41,585 bases of DNA from Planctomycetaceae bacterium (lineage in GTDB: Bacteria > Planctomycetota > Planctomycetia > Pirellulales > PALSA-1355), in assembly GCA_003153375.1 (NCBI GenBank), contig PLYM01000170.1:1-41585 (forward strand). The letters are read 5' to 3'. This document shows, piece after piece, positions 14,734 through 24,434 of the stretch (position 1 is the first letter of the stretch; every line of letters starts with the position of its first letter). Below the pieces are notes generated by a model. It saw nothing but the letters and a program-made list of their open reading frames with translations. It was not told the origin of the DNA and made no database searches. A program made the position numbers and the translations under genes.

Positions 14734-16275
14734 CTACTTGACTGGCGTAAACGCCCCTTGACCATGGATATTCAGGTTCTCGATCAGCACGCGGTCTGCA
14801 TGACCATCGGGTGCGATCGAAAAACGCACGCCGTTGGGCCCACCGGCTGATTCGCCAGTCGGCTGATAGATAAATACGTCGCGGTCCCAATGGCGCAGCG
14901 CGAACTCCATCGGCTTAGGCCCCAATCGCAGGAAAAGCGAATCTTGCTCGTCGACGATTTCGATGCTGCCGAAGAAGTCATTCGCATACTTGCCCGCGTA
15001 CGCAGGTAGCTTGAGCGCGGACGTCGGTGGCGCCGGGGGCTGGCTATATTCTCGCTCTTGGCCCAACTCCTTCTTGATTTCTTCGTCGAACATTCGGTTG
15101 GCAAATCCAACCCAGTCTCGCTGGAGCTTGCCGTCGAGCACCAGGTCGAAAAAACTTTCCGTTAGACCCTCGGGCACGCCCGTCGGCGCCGCGTTCGAGA
15201 GGACGGCGATGGCCAGTTCCTCGGCCGGGAGCATGGCCACTTCGGTTCGCATGCCCAATGCAAACGCGCCGGAGTGCTTCCAGAAAACCTTGCCTCCGCG
15301 TTCGACGTTGACATTCCAGCCCAGGCCATAGGAGACGACGCGGCCCTGGTCCGGGTTGAAGCTGGTCACGATCTGCGGCGTGTGAGTTTCGGCCAAGGCC
15401 GTGGCGGAAATCAACTGGCGTCCTTCCAACTTGCCTTCATTAAGCTGCAATCGCATCCAACGAATGAGATCGTTCAGCGTGCTGCTGGCGCCCCCGGCGG
15501 GCGCTTGGGCGTCGGGCTGGCGCGTGTGCTTGGCGCTCCATTTTCCATCGACGCGAACGTGCAACAGCGCGCGGTTTTTCGCCTTGGCATAATCGGCAAA
15601 GCGGTAGCTGGTCGAGGTCATGCCCAGGGGAACGAACAGCTTTTTGGCGGCCAACTCTTCCCATGTGTCGCCGCTGGCCTTGGCCGCGGCATAACCTGCT
15701 TCGCTGTAGCCGAAGTTGGTATAGGCAAACTGAGAACGAAAGCTGCTGGCTGGCGGCTGAAACCGCAATCGCCGCAGAACTTCCTGCTGGTCGTAGCCGA
15801 CATCCTCGAGCAGGTCGCCGCAATGGTCTGGCAGGCCGCTGCGATGGCAGAGCAAGTCACGCAGTCGCAATTCGCGCGTGACGAAGGGATCGTGCATGCG
15901 GAAGCCCGCGTCGTGATCGATCACGCGATCGTCCCAGGCGATCCGCCCTTCGCCCACCAGCGCTGCCAGCACCGTCGAGGCGATCGGCTTGGACACCGAC
16001 GCCACCTGAAACACGGTGTCTGCGTCGATGCGGTCTGGCTTGCCGGCCGCGCGCACGCCAAAACCTTGCTTGTAAACGACCTGGTCTTGATGAATGACCG
16101 CGATGGCAATGCCGGGCACGCCCGTGCTCTTGAGCGCCTCGTTGGTGAGCTTCTCCAAATCCTTGATGGCCGATTGGACTCGCTCGGGCGTCACTTTGGC
16201 CTTGGGGCCGGCGTCGGCAGCGCTCGCCGTCGTGGTCAAAAGGCCGAGGAACAGGGCGGCGAGAGACGTCTTCAT
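14734..16275 (-). CDS. Serine hydrolase, beta-lactamase/penicillin-binding-protein-like
   Basis: A 513-residue secreted protein with the signal peptide MKTSLAALFLGLLTTTASA from the ATG at 16275. It has the three motifs of class C beta-lactamase-like hydrolases: S93-x-x-K96 (ASVSKPIA), Y-T-N (FAYTNFGYSE, Tyr185) and a H-S-G box (FWKHSGAFALG) in place of K-T-G. After residue about 390 a C-terminal lipocalin-like extension follows (PAYAGKYANDFFGSIEI), as in the DUF3471-bearing members. Such proteins are usually esterases or D-amino-acid peptidases rather than true beta-lactamases. Location is periplasmic. It may be co-transcribed with the GT41 gene downstream. Confidence 0.9.
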   Translation of the reverse strand: MKTSLAALFLGLLTTTASAADAGPKAKVTPERVQSAIKDLEKLTNEALKSTGVPGIAIAVIHQDQVVYKQGFGVRAAGKPDRIDADTVFQVASVSKPIASTVLAALVGEGRIAWDDRVIDHDAGFRMHDPFVTRELRLRDLLCHRSGLPDHCGDLLEDVGYDQQEVLRRLRFQPPASSFRSQFAYTNFGYSEAGYAAAKASGDTWEELAAKKLFVPLGMTSTSYRFADYAKAKNRALLHVRVDGKWSAKHTRQPDAQAPAGGASSTLNDLIRWMRLQLNEGKLEGRQLISATALAETHTPQIVTSFNPDQGRVVSYGLGWNVNVERGGKVFWKHSGAFALGMRTEVAMLPAEELAIAVLSNAAPTGVPEGLTESFFDLVLDGKLQRDWVGFANRMFDEEIKKELGQEREYSQPPAPPTSALKLPAYAGKYANDFFGSIEIVDEQDSLFLRLGPKPMEFALRHWDRDVFIYQPTGESAGGPNGVRFSIAPDGHADRVLIENLNIHGQGAFTPVK

Positions 16276-16417
16276 GACAGAGCGTACCGTCGGAATTTGG
16301 GGTGGAAACCAGGTCGAATTCGCAGTCGTCCCCATCACGGTAACATCTTTCGCGGTTCCACGCTTAGGTAGCTGGGTAATTCTATTCCTGCCGAGTTTCG
16401 GCCCGGAGATTGACGCT

Positions 16418-17371
16418 ATGACCGCCGTGAGCAGCCATCCGGAACCGCACTCAATTCCCCGAGGTCGCGCAGTCGCGATCGTGCTCCTGGTTTGCCTGGG
16501 GATCGTGGGCCTGCCGTTTTTATTGGCCGGGCTGGTCGCCTTGGCATGTCACGTTCCCGTGATGGAGGCGGTGTACGCCATGTTGACGTTGGTTGGCGTG
16601 GCCTCATTCGCGGCGGTGCTGGTGTTGCGCGCGCGAAGCTACCTGGCGCGCGGAGGCCTGGTTTCTGACGCAGGCACGGAACCACGGCGGAAGCTGCTTC
16701 TCTCGCTCGCCGCGGTATCGCTGATCGCGGGTGTCGTCGTTCTGGAAGCAGTGCGCCGTGATGCCCAGATCGATCCCATTCATCGTCGCATCCAGGAGTT
16801 GATCAAAATCCGCCAGCCGATCCTGACTCGCACACAGAATCTTTTGGAGCACCAGCGGGCGCTGCTTGCGATCGCGCCTCCTGACCTCAAGGGGGCGGAG
16901 CACGTCGGCCAATTGATTCAGCAAGAATTGGGCGAATCGAACGGCCTCGGCAGCCTAATCGATTCGGAAGTTGCAGAGGAACAACGACTCGTTTATTGCG
17001 TGCTCCCGGAATGGATCGCGATTCAGCAGTCCGTCAAAGACCTTGCCCATGAACTGGTCGCGATGCCGAGCCATCCTTGGAGCGTGCTCACGTCGAAGCA
17101 TACCTTGCAGTTGTACATCTCCTTGTTTGCGGTCGTTAATGGACTCTTGATGCTCGCCATCGCGGCGAGCCACCGGCAGATTCGCGAAAATGGCATCTGG
17201 CAAGGTGGGGTATTGATCCGCTGGAAGCTCATCGGCTCGTATCGTTGGGAGAACGACGCATTGGTCGCCCTGATTTGCAAAACGCAGTCCTCAATTACGC
17301 TCCCGATTGCTTGGGAGGACAAACCGGCTGTTGAAAACCTTTTGGCGCTAAGACTTGCTGGCCGCCTGTGA
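16418..17371 (+). CDS. Hypothetical multi-pass membrane protein (DUF5673-like tail)
   Basis: A 317-residue protein starting at the ATG at 16418, with GGAG nearby; the longer frame reaches back into the divergent gene and is not supported. Two N-terminal hydrophobic segments (around residues 18-45 and 50-70), another near 92-108 and one near 225-245 suggest four membrane helices with a charged soluble loop between helices three and four. The C-terminal 70 residues contain IRENGIWQGGVLIRWKLIGSYRWEND, cut here as IRENGIWQGG and IRWKLIGSYRW. That pattern resembles the beta-rich DUF5673 domain found after membrane helices. Function unknown. Confidence 0.75.
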   Translation: MTAVSSHPEPHSIPRGRAVAIVLLVCLGIVGLPFLLAGLVALACHVPVMEAVYAMLTLVGVASFAAVLVLRARSYLARGGLVSDAGTEPRRKLLLSLAAVSLIAGVVVLEAVRRDAQIDPIHRRIQELIKIRQPILTRTQNLLEHQRALLAIAPPDLKGAEHVGQLIQQELGESNGLGSLIDSEVAEEQRLVYCVLPEWIAIQQSVKDLAHELVAMPSHPWSVLTSKHTLQLYISLFAVVNGLLMLAIAASHRQIRENGIWQGGVLIRWKLIGSYRWENDALVALICKTQSSITLPIAWEDKPAVENLLALRLAGRL

Positions 17372-17521
17372 CGACGGCCGCACGGCTAAAATGAGCGACC
17401 GGGAAATCTGCGGGTATGTGCCCTGCTCCCGGAACGTGGCACGAAATGTGCATAATGCGAACGACACTGGCGTTGCTCCCGACGGCTGTCATTATTGTCC
17501 CAGGACCGCTTGGAACGAATC

Positions 17522-18061
17522 ATGGCGATGCGACTGCACAAGGACATTCCCTTAAAGGGTGAGCTTCTCCCGCCGGAGGATGCGGGAAGGACTTGGCAGC
17601 ACGACCTCGCCGTGGCGGAACAGTTGGCCAGCTGGCTCGACTCGAGGTTTGAGATTCCCGGATTGGGCATCCGATTCGGAATTGATGCCATACTTGGCCT
17701 GATCCCCGGATTCGGGGATGCGGTGACGTCGATGGCGTCGCTGTACATCTTGGCCATTGCCTCCCGCCACGGTCTGCCACGGGTAACCCAAGCACGCATG
17801 GCGGCCAATATCGCCGTGGATTGGCTGATGGGATCGATCCCGCTGTTGGGCGACCTGTTTGATGTGGCGTGGAAGTCGAACCAAATGAATGCCGCGCTGC
17901 TGAGACGGCATCTCTTGGCCGCCAGCGAAGAACACCGCCGCCACCGACGGCATGACTGGTTGTTTCTGGCTGTTTTGATCGGCGGGCTGCTGGTTGTGCT
18001 CGGCATTGCGGTGTCGATAGGTTACTTGACCATGCGTTGGCTCTGGCACTCTCTTACTTAG
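17522..18061 (+). CDS. DUF4112 domain-containing membrane protein
   Basis: A 179-residue protein that fits DUF4112: LDSRFEIPGLGIRFGIDAIL, GLIPGFGDAVTSMASLYIL, then ARMAANIAVDWLMGSIPLLG and DLFDVAWKSNQMNAALL. The two glycine- and proline-containing hydrophobic stretches and a clear C-terminal transmembrane helix (residues 145-170) make it an inner-membrane protein. The start is uncertain: TTG at 17495, ATG at 17522 (chosen) or ATG at 17528. Biochemical role of the family is unknown. It converges with the uvrA-like gene across a 79-base gap. Confidence 0.85.
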   Translation: MAMRLHKDIPLKGELLPPEDAGRTWQHDLAVAEQLASWLDSRFEIPGLGIRFGIDAILGLIPGFGDAVTSMASLYILAIASRHGLPRVTQARMAANIAVDWLMGSIPLLGDLFDVAWKSNQMNAALLRRHLLAASEEHRRHRRHDWLFLAVLIGGLLVVLGIAVSIGYLTMRWLWHSLT

Positions 18062-18140
18062 CCACCCGCAAGGAATCGGAGAGCCCTTCCGTCGTCTTTC
18101 CTCTTTCCGCGCTCTTTCGAGCGTCGTGCCAAGCGAGTCG

Positions 18141-20675
18141 CTAGAGGTGTCGTTTTAGATAAGGCGCGGTGCGGCTGTGTCGGTTGCGAGACACGTCGGC
18201 CGGTGTTCCGGTTGCCACGACCTGGCCCCCTTCGTCCCCCGCGCCGGGGCCGATGTCGATGACCCAATCGCTACGGGCGATGACCTGCATGTCGTGTTCG
18301 ACAACGATCACCGTGTTGCCCGAGTCGACCAGGCCGCTCAGTTGGCTCAGCAGCTTTTCCACGTCGGCAGGATGCAATCCGGTCGTGGGTTCGTCCAGCA
18401 CATAGAGCGATCGGCCGCGCTGGGTCCGTTGGAGCTCCGTGGCCAGCTTGATTCGTTGGGCTTCGCCCCCCGAGAGTTCCGTGGCTGGCTGGCCCAATCG
18501 CAAGTAGCCCAGCCCCACATCGCGCAGCACCGTCAGGGCGCGCTCGACGGGGGCTTCCTCGGCGAAAAACTCCCAGGCACTATCAACGGTCAAGCTCAGC
18601 ACGTCCGCTATGTTCTTGCCGCGAAAGGTGACCTCCAACGTTTTGGCGTTATAGCGAGTCCCCTGACAGGTAGGGCAAGGAGCATAGACGCTGGGCAGAA
18701 ATAATAGCTCGACCATCACGAAGCCTTCTCCTTGGCAGTGATCGCAGCGTCCCTTGCCCACGTTAAAGGAGAACCGGCTGGCGTCATATCGCCGCGAGCG
18801 TGCCAGCTTGGTGGCGGCAAACAGCCGGCGAATGGGATCGAACATTCCCGTGTAGGTGGCCATGTTCGACCGCGGGCTGCGGCCGATTGGCTTTTGATCC
18901 ACGCGCACTAGCCGGGCAATCAGCTCGCCGCCGGCTGCGATGCGGCCGCCGGTCGCCAGCGGCGCGGCGCGCTCGAGCGGATCGAGGTCCTCATCTTCCG
19001 CGGGAAGGTCGTGCCCCAAATGTTCGGCCACCAGCTCGACGAGCACCTGGCTTACCAAGGTCGACTTGCCCGAGCCGGAAACCCCGGTGACAGCCGTGAA
19101 CACGCCGAGCGGAAAATCGACGTCGATGTCAGACAAGTTGTTACGCGTGACGCCGGTTAGACGCAGCCAACCCGAGGGCGCTCGGGGCCGGTGTCGAATG
19201 GCCTGTTGCGTTGCGAATAGGTAGTGCGCGGTCCGCGAAGCCTGGACCTCGCGAAGTCCCTCAGGCGGTCCGCTGTACAAGATCTCGCCCCCGTGTTGCC
19301 CGGCGGCCGGCCCGACGTCGACCAGCCAATCCGCGTGCCGCATGATTTCCATTTCGTGTTCGACCACGAACAACGAATTGCCGGCTTGCTTCAGTCCATC
19401 GAGCGCCGCCAACAGCGATTCGGTATCCGCCGGGTGAAGCCCCGCCGAGGGTTCATCGAGCACATACACGACGCCAAACAGATTGGAATAGAGCTGCGTG
19501 GCCAGTCGCAATCGCTGCAACTCACCCGGCGAGAGCGTCGGCGTACTGCGGTCGAGCGCCAAGTAACCGAGGCCCAGGTCCAAGAGCGCCTTCAACCGGG
19601 CGACGAGATCGCCGGCGATGCGCGAGGTCACGAGGGCTTGTTCGGGGTGGGCCATTCGCTGGCGGCGCAGTTGCGGAGCGGTGCCGTCGGCATAAGGGCG
19701 AAGCAAAAGCGCCACGCGCTTCAGCGGCAGCCGCGATAGTTCGGCAATGTCGATTCCAGCAAACGTCACCGCCAAGGACTCGGGACGCAGTCGCTTGCCG
19801 TGACACATCGGACAATCGTTGGCCAGCATGTAGCGCAGTGCCCGCTTCTTCATCAACGGGCTGTGCGTCGTGGCAAAGGTGTGCAGCACGTAGCGCCGCA
19901 CGCCGGTGAAGGTTCCCATGTAGCTCGGCTCGAGCTTGCGCTTGACCGCCGAGCGGGTCTCGGCTGGCGTGAAGCCGGCATAGACGGGCACGACGGGCTG
20001 GTCGTCGGTGAAGAGAATCCAGTCGCGATCTTTTTTGGGCAACTCACGCCATGGTTTTTCGACGTCGTAGCCGAGCGTAACCAGGATGTCGCGCTGATTC
20101 TGCCCGCCCCAGGCCGGCGGCCAGGCGGCGATCGCCCGCTCGCGAATCGTCAGCGAATCGTCAGGAACCGCCGAGCGCTCCGTGACATCGTAAATCCGGC
20201 CCAGCCCATGACAGGCCGGACAAGCGCCCTGGGGAGTATTCGGCGAAAATCCTTCGGCGTAGATGATCCCTTGCCCAGGTGGGTACTGGCCGGCGCGCGA
20301 ATAGAGCATTCGCAACAGGTTCGATAAGGTCGTCACGCTGCCGACGGATGAACGGGCCGTGGCGGTACCACGCTGCTGCTGCAACGCCACGGCCGGGGGC
20401 AGCCCTTCGATCGCTTGCACCTCGGGCACGGCCATTTGATGGAACAGCCGACGGGCGTAGGGAGAGACCGATTCAAGGTAGCGCCGTTGCGCTTCGGCAT
20501 AGAGCGTGCCAAACGCCAGGCTCGATTTGCCGGAACCCGAGACCCCGGTAAACACCACCAGTGCGTCGCGCGGAATGTCGACGTCAATATTCTTGAGATT
20601 GTGTTCGCGCGCCCCCCGAACCCGCACGAACCCAGGGATGCCGCGCGCGGGATGGTTTTCCGAAGATTTGGCCAT
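18141..20675 (-). CDS. UvrA2-like excinuclease ABC ATPase
   Basis: An 844-residue tandem ABC ATPase from the ATG at 20675; a TTG five codons upstream is less likely. Both Walker A loops are intact ([13 protein letters not shown] and [13 protein letters not shown]). Both signature regions are present: [15 protein letters not shown] in the first half and [15 protein letters not shown] in the second, with Walker [13 protein letters not shown] and [12 protein letters not shown]. Four CxxC zinc-binding pairs are visible (CPACHG, CPMCHG, CDHCQG, CPTCQG). It is about 100 residues shorter than canonical UvrA and has the class II look, which usually lacks the UvrB-binding domain. Such proteins bind damaged or drug-modified DNA and can confer resistance to intercalators. 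It is not in a uvr operon here. Confidence 0.9.
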   Translation of the reverse strand: MAKSSENHPARGIPGFVRVRGAREHNLKNIDVDIPRDALVVFTGVSGSGKSSLAFGTLYAEAQRRYLESVSPYARRLFHQMAVPEVQAIEGLPPAVALQQQRGTATARSSVGSVTTLSNLLRMLYSRAGQYPPGQGIIYAEGFSPNTPQGACPACHGLGRIYDVTERSAVPDDSLTIRERAIAAWPPAWGGQNQRDILVTLGYDVEKPWRELPKKDRDWILFTDDQPVVPVYAGFTPAETRSAVKRKLEPSYMGTFTGVRRYVLHTFATTHSPLMKKRALRYMLANDCPMCHGKRLRPESLAVTFAGIDIAELSRLPLKRVALLLRPYADGTAPQLRRQRMAHPEQALVTSRIAGDLVARLKALLDLGLGYLALDRSTPTLSPGELQRLRLATQLYSNLFGVVYVLDEPSAGLHPADTESLLAALDGLKQAGNSLFVVEHEMEIMRHADWLVDVGPAAGQHGGEILYSGPPEGLREVQASRTAHYLFATQQAIRHRPRAPSGWLRLTGVTRNNLSDIDVDFPLGVFTAVTGVSGSGKSTLVSQVLVELVAEHLGHDLPAEDEDLDPLERAAPLATGGRIAAGGELIARLVRVDQKPIGRSPRSNMATYTGMFDPIRRLFAATKLARSRRYDASRFSFNVGKGRCDHCQGEGFVMVELLFLPSVYAPCPTCQGTRYNAKTLEVTFRGKNIADVLSLTVDSAWEFFAEEAPVERALTVLRDVGLGYLRLGQPATELSGGEAQRIKLATELQRTQRGRSLYVLDEPTTGLHPADVEKLLSQLSGLVDSGNTVIVVEHDMQVIARSDWVIDIGPGAGDEGGQVVATGTPADVSRNRHSRTAPYLKRHL

Positions 20676-20984
20676 AAGACGAGACGGCAAGTCCCGCGCA
20701 AATGCCCGGCACGTTGCTCATGTTCTACCTGAGTATTCGAGAAATTCGCCAGGCAGTCGGCGTCTTTCTCACAGTGCCACTTTCCCACAAGTCGTCTGCA
20801 TTCTACTCGGCGAGAGGTTTGCCTTTAAGCGCTCGCAGTATGACAGCGCCTTGCCGATGCGTCGGCCAAACGCAGCAGGCCAGCGCGGGTGCGACCCTTT
20901 CTTGCACTCGAACCGGTCAGTGGCTAACCTGAAAGGCGATTCGATCCCGCCTGCCGTGCGTCCCAGTTGAGATGTCTTGCCGTC
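20676..20984. other. Intergenic region between divergent genes
   Basis: About 310 bases separate the divergent UvrA2-like and DUF1501 genes. It must hold promoters for both, but I see no convincing -35/-10 pair, hairpin or small gene. Confidence 0.4.
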
Positions 20985-22460
20985 ATGGACCCCAAACTGC
21001 CCGCCTGGTCCGAGCACAGCCGGTTTTCACGTCGTACCGCCATTCAGGCTGGCGCGATTGGGCTGTTGAACTTGGGGATGAACCACGTCGCCGGCCTGCG
21101 GGCCCTGGGCGAACAGGCGGCGGGCGGCCCGGCGGCGACCCCCAAGGCCAAGGCGGTCATTTTCATCTTCCTGTCGGGCGGACTGGCGCAGCACGAGAGC
21201 TTCGACATGAAGCCCGATGCGCCCGACGCCATCCGCGGCGAGTTCAAGCCGTCGGCAACCCGCACCCCGGGCATTCAGATTTGCGAGCACCTGCCGCGAC
21301 TTGCCCAGCGTAGCGAGATGTGGGCCTTGGTCCGATCGCTCGCTCATGGCTATCCCGACCATTCGGCCGGACACATGCTGATGCTCAGCGGACGCTCGCA
21401 GTTGCCCGTCGGTTTCGACGGCACCAAGCCCAAGAGTGGTGACTGGCCATCAATGGCAGCCGTGGCCCACTCGGTTTGTGCGGCGCGCAACAACCTGCCA
21501 CCGGCCGTGGTGTTGCCGGAGATCTTGATCCATCGCGAAGGCCGCGTGATTCCCGGTCAATTTGCCGGCGAGATGGGTCCGCATCGCAACCCAATGTTCG
21601 TCAACTATTCGCGCTTCAACTCCGAATCGTACGGCGCCTGGCCCGAGTATGGGTTCAGCCACGCCCGTGGGGCTGAGAATCCGCAGGGATTTGTCTTTCA
21701 AGCGCCGAATCTTTCGTTGCCCTCGGGCATGGACGCTCGGCGATTCAACGACCGGCTGGGTCTGCTCGGCACGATCGGCAACCAGCAGGCATCGCTCGAG
21801 CGGGTGGCGGAAAACGAGGCTTTCGACCGTCATCGCCAGAAGGCCATTTCTCTCTTGGCCGACCGACAGACCCAAAAGGCCTTCAACGTGGCCGATGCCG
21901 ATCCCAGGCTATTGGATCGTTATGGTCGCAATACGTTCGGCTGGTCGCTGCTGATCGCGCGGCAATTGGTCGAAGCCGGCGTGAACATGATTCAGGTGAA
22001 TCTTGGCAATGACGAAACCTGGGATACGCACGCCAATGCATTTCCCATCCTGCGGGACTTTCTGTTTCCACCGACCGATCGGGCCGTCTCGGCCTTGCTC
22101 GACGATCTGGCCGAGCGCGGCCTGCTCGATTCGACACTGATCGTGATGGCCGGCGAAATGGGACGAACGCCGAAGATTTCGACGCTGCCACAGTTTCGCG
22201 GCAAGCCCGGGCGCGATCACTGGGGCACGCAGACGGTGTTCTTTGCCGGCGGCGGAGTTCGCGGCGGCACCGTGATCGGCTCGACCGACAAGATCGGAGC
22301 CTACCCTGCGGCCAATCCGCAAAAGCCCGAAAACATGGCCGCCACGATCTACCAGGCCTTGGGCATCCCCCGCACGCTCGCCTGGCACGACTCCAGCGAT
22401 CGGCCTCATTTCGTGTATCACGGTGAGCCCATCTCGGGCTTGACGGGGTCAGGGGCCTAG
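20985..22460 (+). CDS. DUF1501 domain-containing protein, Tat-exported
   Basis: A 491-residue protein with a twin-arginine-type N-terminus (RFSRRTAIQAGAIGLLNLG) and the DUF1501 core: KAKAVIFIFLSGGLAQHESFD, HGYPDHSAGHMLMLSGR, GDDLAERG-like helices (LDDLAERGLLDSTLIV) and MAGEMGRTPKIS, then GRDHWGTQTVFFAGGGVRGG. The domain belongs to the alkaline phosphatase/sulfatase fold; the His and Asp residues above are its likely metal ligands. DUF1501 proteins normally sit beside a PSD1 (DUF1549/DUF1553) partner; this copy stands alone, unlike the pair at 33-37 kb. The start is the ATG at 20985; an in-frame TTG at 20967 is less likely. Confidence 0.9.
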   Translation: MDPKLPAWSEHSRFSRRTAIQAGAIGLLNLGMNHVAGLRALGEQAAGGPAATPKAKAVIFIFLSGGLAQHESFDMKPDAPDAIRGEFKPSATRTPGIQICEHLPRLAQRSEMWALVRSLAHGYPDHSAGHMLMLSGRSQLPVGFDGTKPKSGDWPSMAAVAHSVCAARNNLPPAVVLPEILIHREGRVIPGQFAGEMGPHRNPMFVNYSRFNSESYGAWPEYGFSHARGAENPQGFVFQAPNLSLPSGMDARRFNDRLGLLGTIGNQQASLERVAENEAFDRHRQKAISLLADRQTQKAFNVADADPRLLDRYGRNTFGWSLLIARQLVEAGVNMIQVNLGNDETWDTHANAFPILRDFLFPPTDRAVSALLDDLAERGLLDSTLIVMAGEMGRTPKISTLPQFRGKPGRDHWGTQTVFFAGGGVRGGTVIGSTDKIGAYPAANPQKPENMAATIYQALGIPRTLAWHDSSDRPHFVYHGEPISGLTGSGA

Positions 22461-22697
22461 CGGCCATAGCCAGCGTCCCGATGCGGAAATGGGATTCGCC
22501 GGGCGCCGCTTGGTGCACAAGCGACAGTTCAAACAATGAACTCGCGGCTGCGATCCTTTTCGGAAGGAAAACGAAATACGCAGTTCCGAACTCAAGCGAC
22601 GCCAGGCTTTGTCGAGGATCTGCCGAGAAGCGCCTCGCGCTAGAATGCCAGAGAACCCGCCGCTAGAATGGCGACGATTGCGAGCCGGATCGGTTCC

Positions 22698-24011
22698 ATG
22701 CTCGCCCCCTCAATCAGAAATGTCAGGTCAGAACCCGTGCGCTCATTCTTCTGCACCCTCGCCGTTGCCGCCGCCGCGGCGCTATTTCCCCTGCCAGCCT
22801 TCTGCCAGCAGGTTGAAGACCGAATCTCGGTGGATGCCGCCGACTGGCCCTGGTGGCGCGGGCCGCAGCGCAATGGAGTCGCGAATCCCGATCAGAATCC
22901 GCCCACCGAGTGGAGCGAGTCGCAGAATGTCGCCTGGAAGAGTCCCATTCCGGGACGCGGGCACAGCGCGCCGACCGTTGTGGGGCGCCGGGTCTTTCTC
23001 GCCACGGCGGACGAGCAAGAGGGCACCCAGTCGGTGCTCTGTTACGACCGCGAGACAGGCAAGCAGCTCTGGCAAACGGAAGTACACCGTGGCGGCTTGA
23101 TGCGTAAGAACGAGAAGTCCACGGCGGCTTCTGGCACGGTGGCCTGCGACGGCGAGAGTGTCTTCGTCAATTTTGCCAACGGCGGGGCCGTTCACGTCAC
23201 CACGCTCAGCCTTGAAGGCAAACAACGATGGCAAACCAAGATTGGCGACTACATCATTCACCAAGGCTATGGTGCGTCACCCGCCGTCTACCGATCGCTG
23301 GTCATCGCGGCGGCCGATAGCCACGCCGGCGGCGTCATCGCGGCGCTCGATCGAAAAACCGGCGCGATCGAGTGGAAACACGATCGGCCGAAGGAGCCGA
23401 ATTACACCTCGCCGATCATCTTGAACGTAGCGGGGCGCGACCAATTGTTCCTGACCGGCTGTAATCTGTTTTCCAGCTTTGATCCACTCAGCGGGAAAAC
23501 GCTGTGGGAAGTCAAAGGCGCGACGACCGAATGCGTCACCTCGACAGTCACCGATGGCGAGCGTGTGTTCTGCAGCGGCGGCTATCCGAAAAACCACTTG
23601 GCCGCCGTGCTTGCCGACGGTTCGGGCAAGATCGTCTGGGAAACAAAAGATCGCGTCTACGTGCCCTCGCTCTTGGCGCGAGACGGGCACCTGTTTGGCG
23701 TTCTCGATGCCGGCGTGGCTGCCTGTTGGAAGAGCGACACGGGAAAGGAGCAGTGGAAGAAGCGGCTTGGCGGCGAGTTCAGCGCCTCGCCCGTGTTGGT
23801 GGGCGACATGATCTTCGCGGCGAACGAGAACGGCGAAACGTATGTCTATCGAGCCGATCCCGGCAAGTACGAACAGATGGCCGTGAACAAGCTGGGCGAC
23901 CAAACGATGGCGAGTCCGACGATCTGCGGCAGCCGGATTTATCTGCGCGTGGTCGAGCAAGTCGACGGCCGCCGGCAAGAAATGCTGTATTGCCTCGCGA
24001 GGCAAAAATAA
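22698..24011 (+). CDS. PQQ-like beta-propeller repeat protein
   Basis: A secreted protein of 437 residues from the ATG at 22698 (447 from the alternative at 22668). The signal peptide ends near PAFCQQ. The start of the mature part, WPWWRGPQRNGVA, is the usual opening of planctomycete outer-membrane-assembly (BamB)-like WD/PQQ propellers. Repeats follow with A-x-D-x-x-T-G-x-x-x-W spacing: CYDRETGKQLWQ, ALDRKTGAIEWK, SFDPLSGKTLWE, CWKSDTGKEQWK. It probably forms a seven- or eight-bladed propeller in the periplasm or cell envelope. The substrate or partner is unknown, and actual PQQ binding is not implied. Confidence 0.9.
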   Translation: MLAPSIRNVRSEPVRSFFCTLAVAAAAALFPLPAFCQQVEDRISVDAADWPWWRGPQRNGVANPDQNPPTEWSESQNVAWKSPIPGRGHSAPTVVGRRVFLATADEQEGTQSVLCYDRETGKQLWQTEVHRGGLMRKNEKSTAASGTVACDGESVFVNFANGGAVHVTTLSLEGKQRWQTKIGDYIIHQGYGASPAVYRSLVIAAADSHAGGVIAALDRKTGAIEWKHDRPKEPNYTSPIILNVAGRDQLFLTGCNLFSSFDPLSGKTLWEVKGATTECVTSTVTDGERVFCSGGYPKNHLAAVLADGSGKIVWETKDRVYVPSLLARDGHLFGVLDAGVAACWKSDTGKEQWKKRLGGEFSASPVLVGDMIFAANENGETYVYRADPGKYEQMAVNKLGDQTMASPTICGSRIYLRVVEQVDGRRQEMLYCLARQK

Positions 24012-24059
24012 TCCCTGCCTCACAAATCACAAGCGATCGAGGCCGAGGCCCCCTGCCCT

Positions 24060-24344
24060 CTAATGCTTGTAGATCTTGTGCTGCGGTCTGCCTGAGAGAA
24101 TCTGCTCCTTACCCCAGGTCGTCACGTCCTTGAACGCCTGGCTGTGGATGAAGTCCATAAAGGCCTGCTCCTCGGACCATTCACTGGTGATCATATAGGA
24201 CGCGTCATCGCTCACGTCCTTCCAAAGCGTGGAGCTGGTGTGCCCCTGGGCCGAGCGCAGGGCTCCCATGACGGCTTCGAACTTCTGCTCAAAATCCTTT
24301 TGCTTGCCCTGAATCACGTGATAGTTCATGCCGACGGTGATCAT
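24060..24344 (-). CDS. Antibiotic biosynthesis monooxygenase (ABM) family protein
   Basis: A 94-residue protein from the ATG at 24344, fitting the dimeric alpha/beta ABM fold: MITVGMNYHVIQGKQKDFEQK, then ALRSAQGHTSSTLWKD, SYMITSEWSEEQAFMDFIHS and a C-terminal FKDVTTWGKEQIL. Family members act as small monooxygenases, haem-degrading enzymes or quinone-handling stress proteins; the sequence does not decide among these. The longer frame from 24428 is proline- and arginine-rich and looks non-coding. It is followed on the same strand, upstream, by the sialate O-acetylesterase gene. Confidence 0.85.
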   Translation of the reverse strand: MITVGMNYHVIQGKQKDFEQKFEAVMGALRSAQGHTSSTLWKDVSDDASYMITSEWSEEQAFMDFIHSQAFKDVTTWGKEQILSGRPQHKIYKH

Positions 24345-24434
24345 CTGGCGGTGTGCCTCTGGTGATGCCGGCCACGGGCGCCGGCGCTGATGGCGAATCG
24401 ATGAAATAGTACGGCCGCTGTGACTCAATCGCTT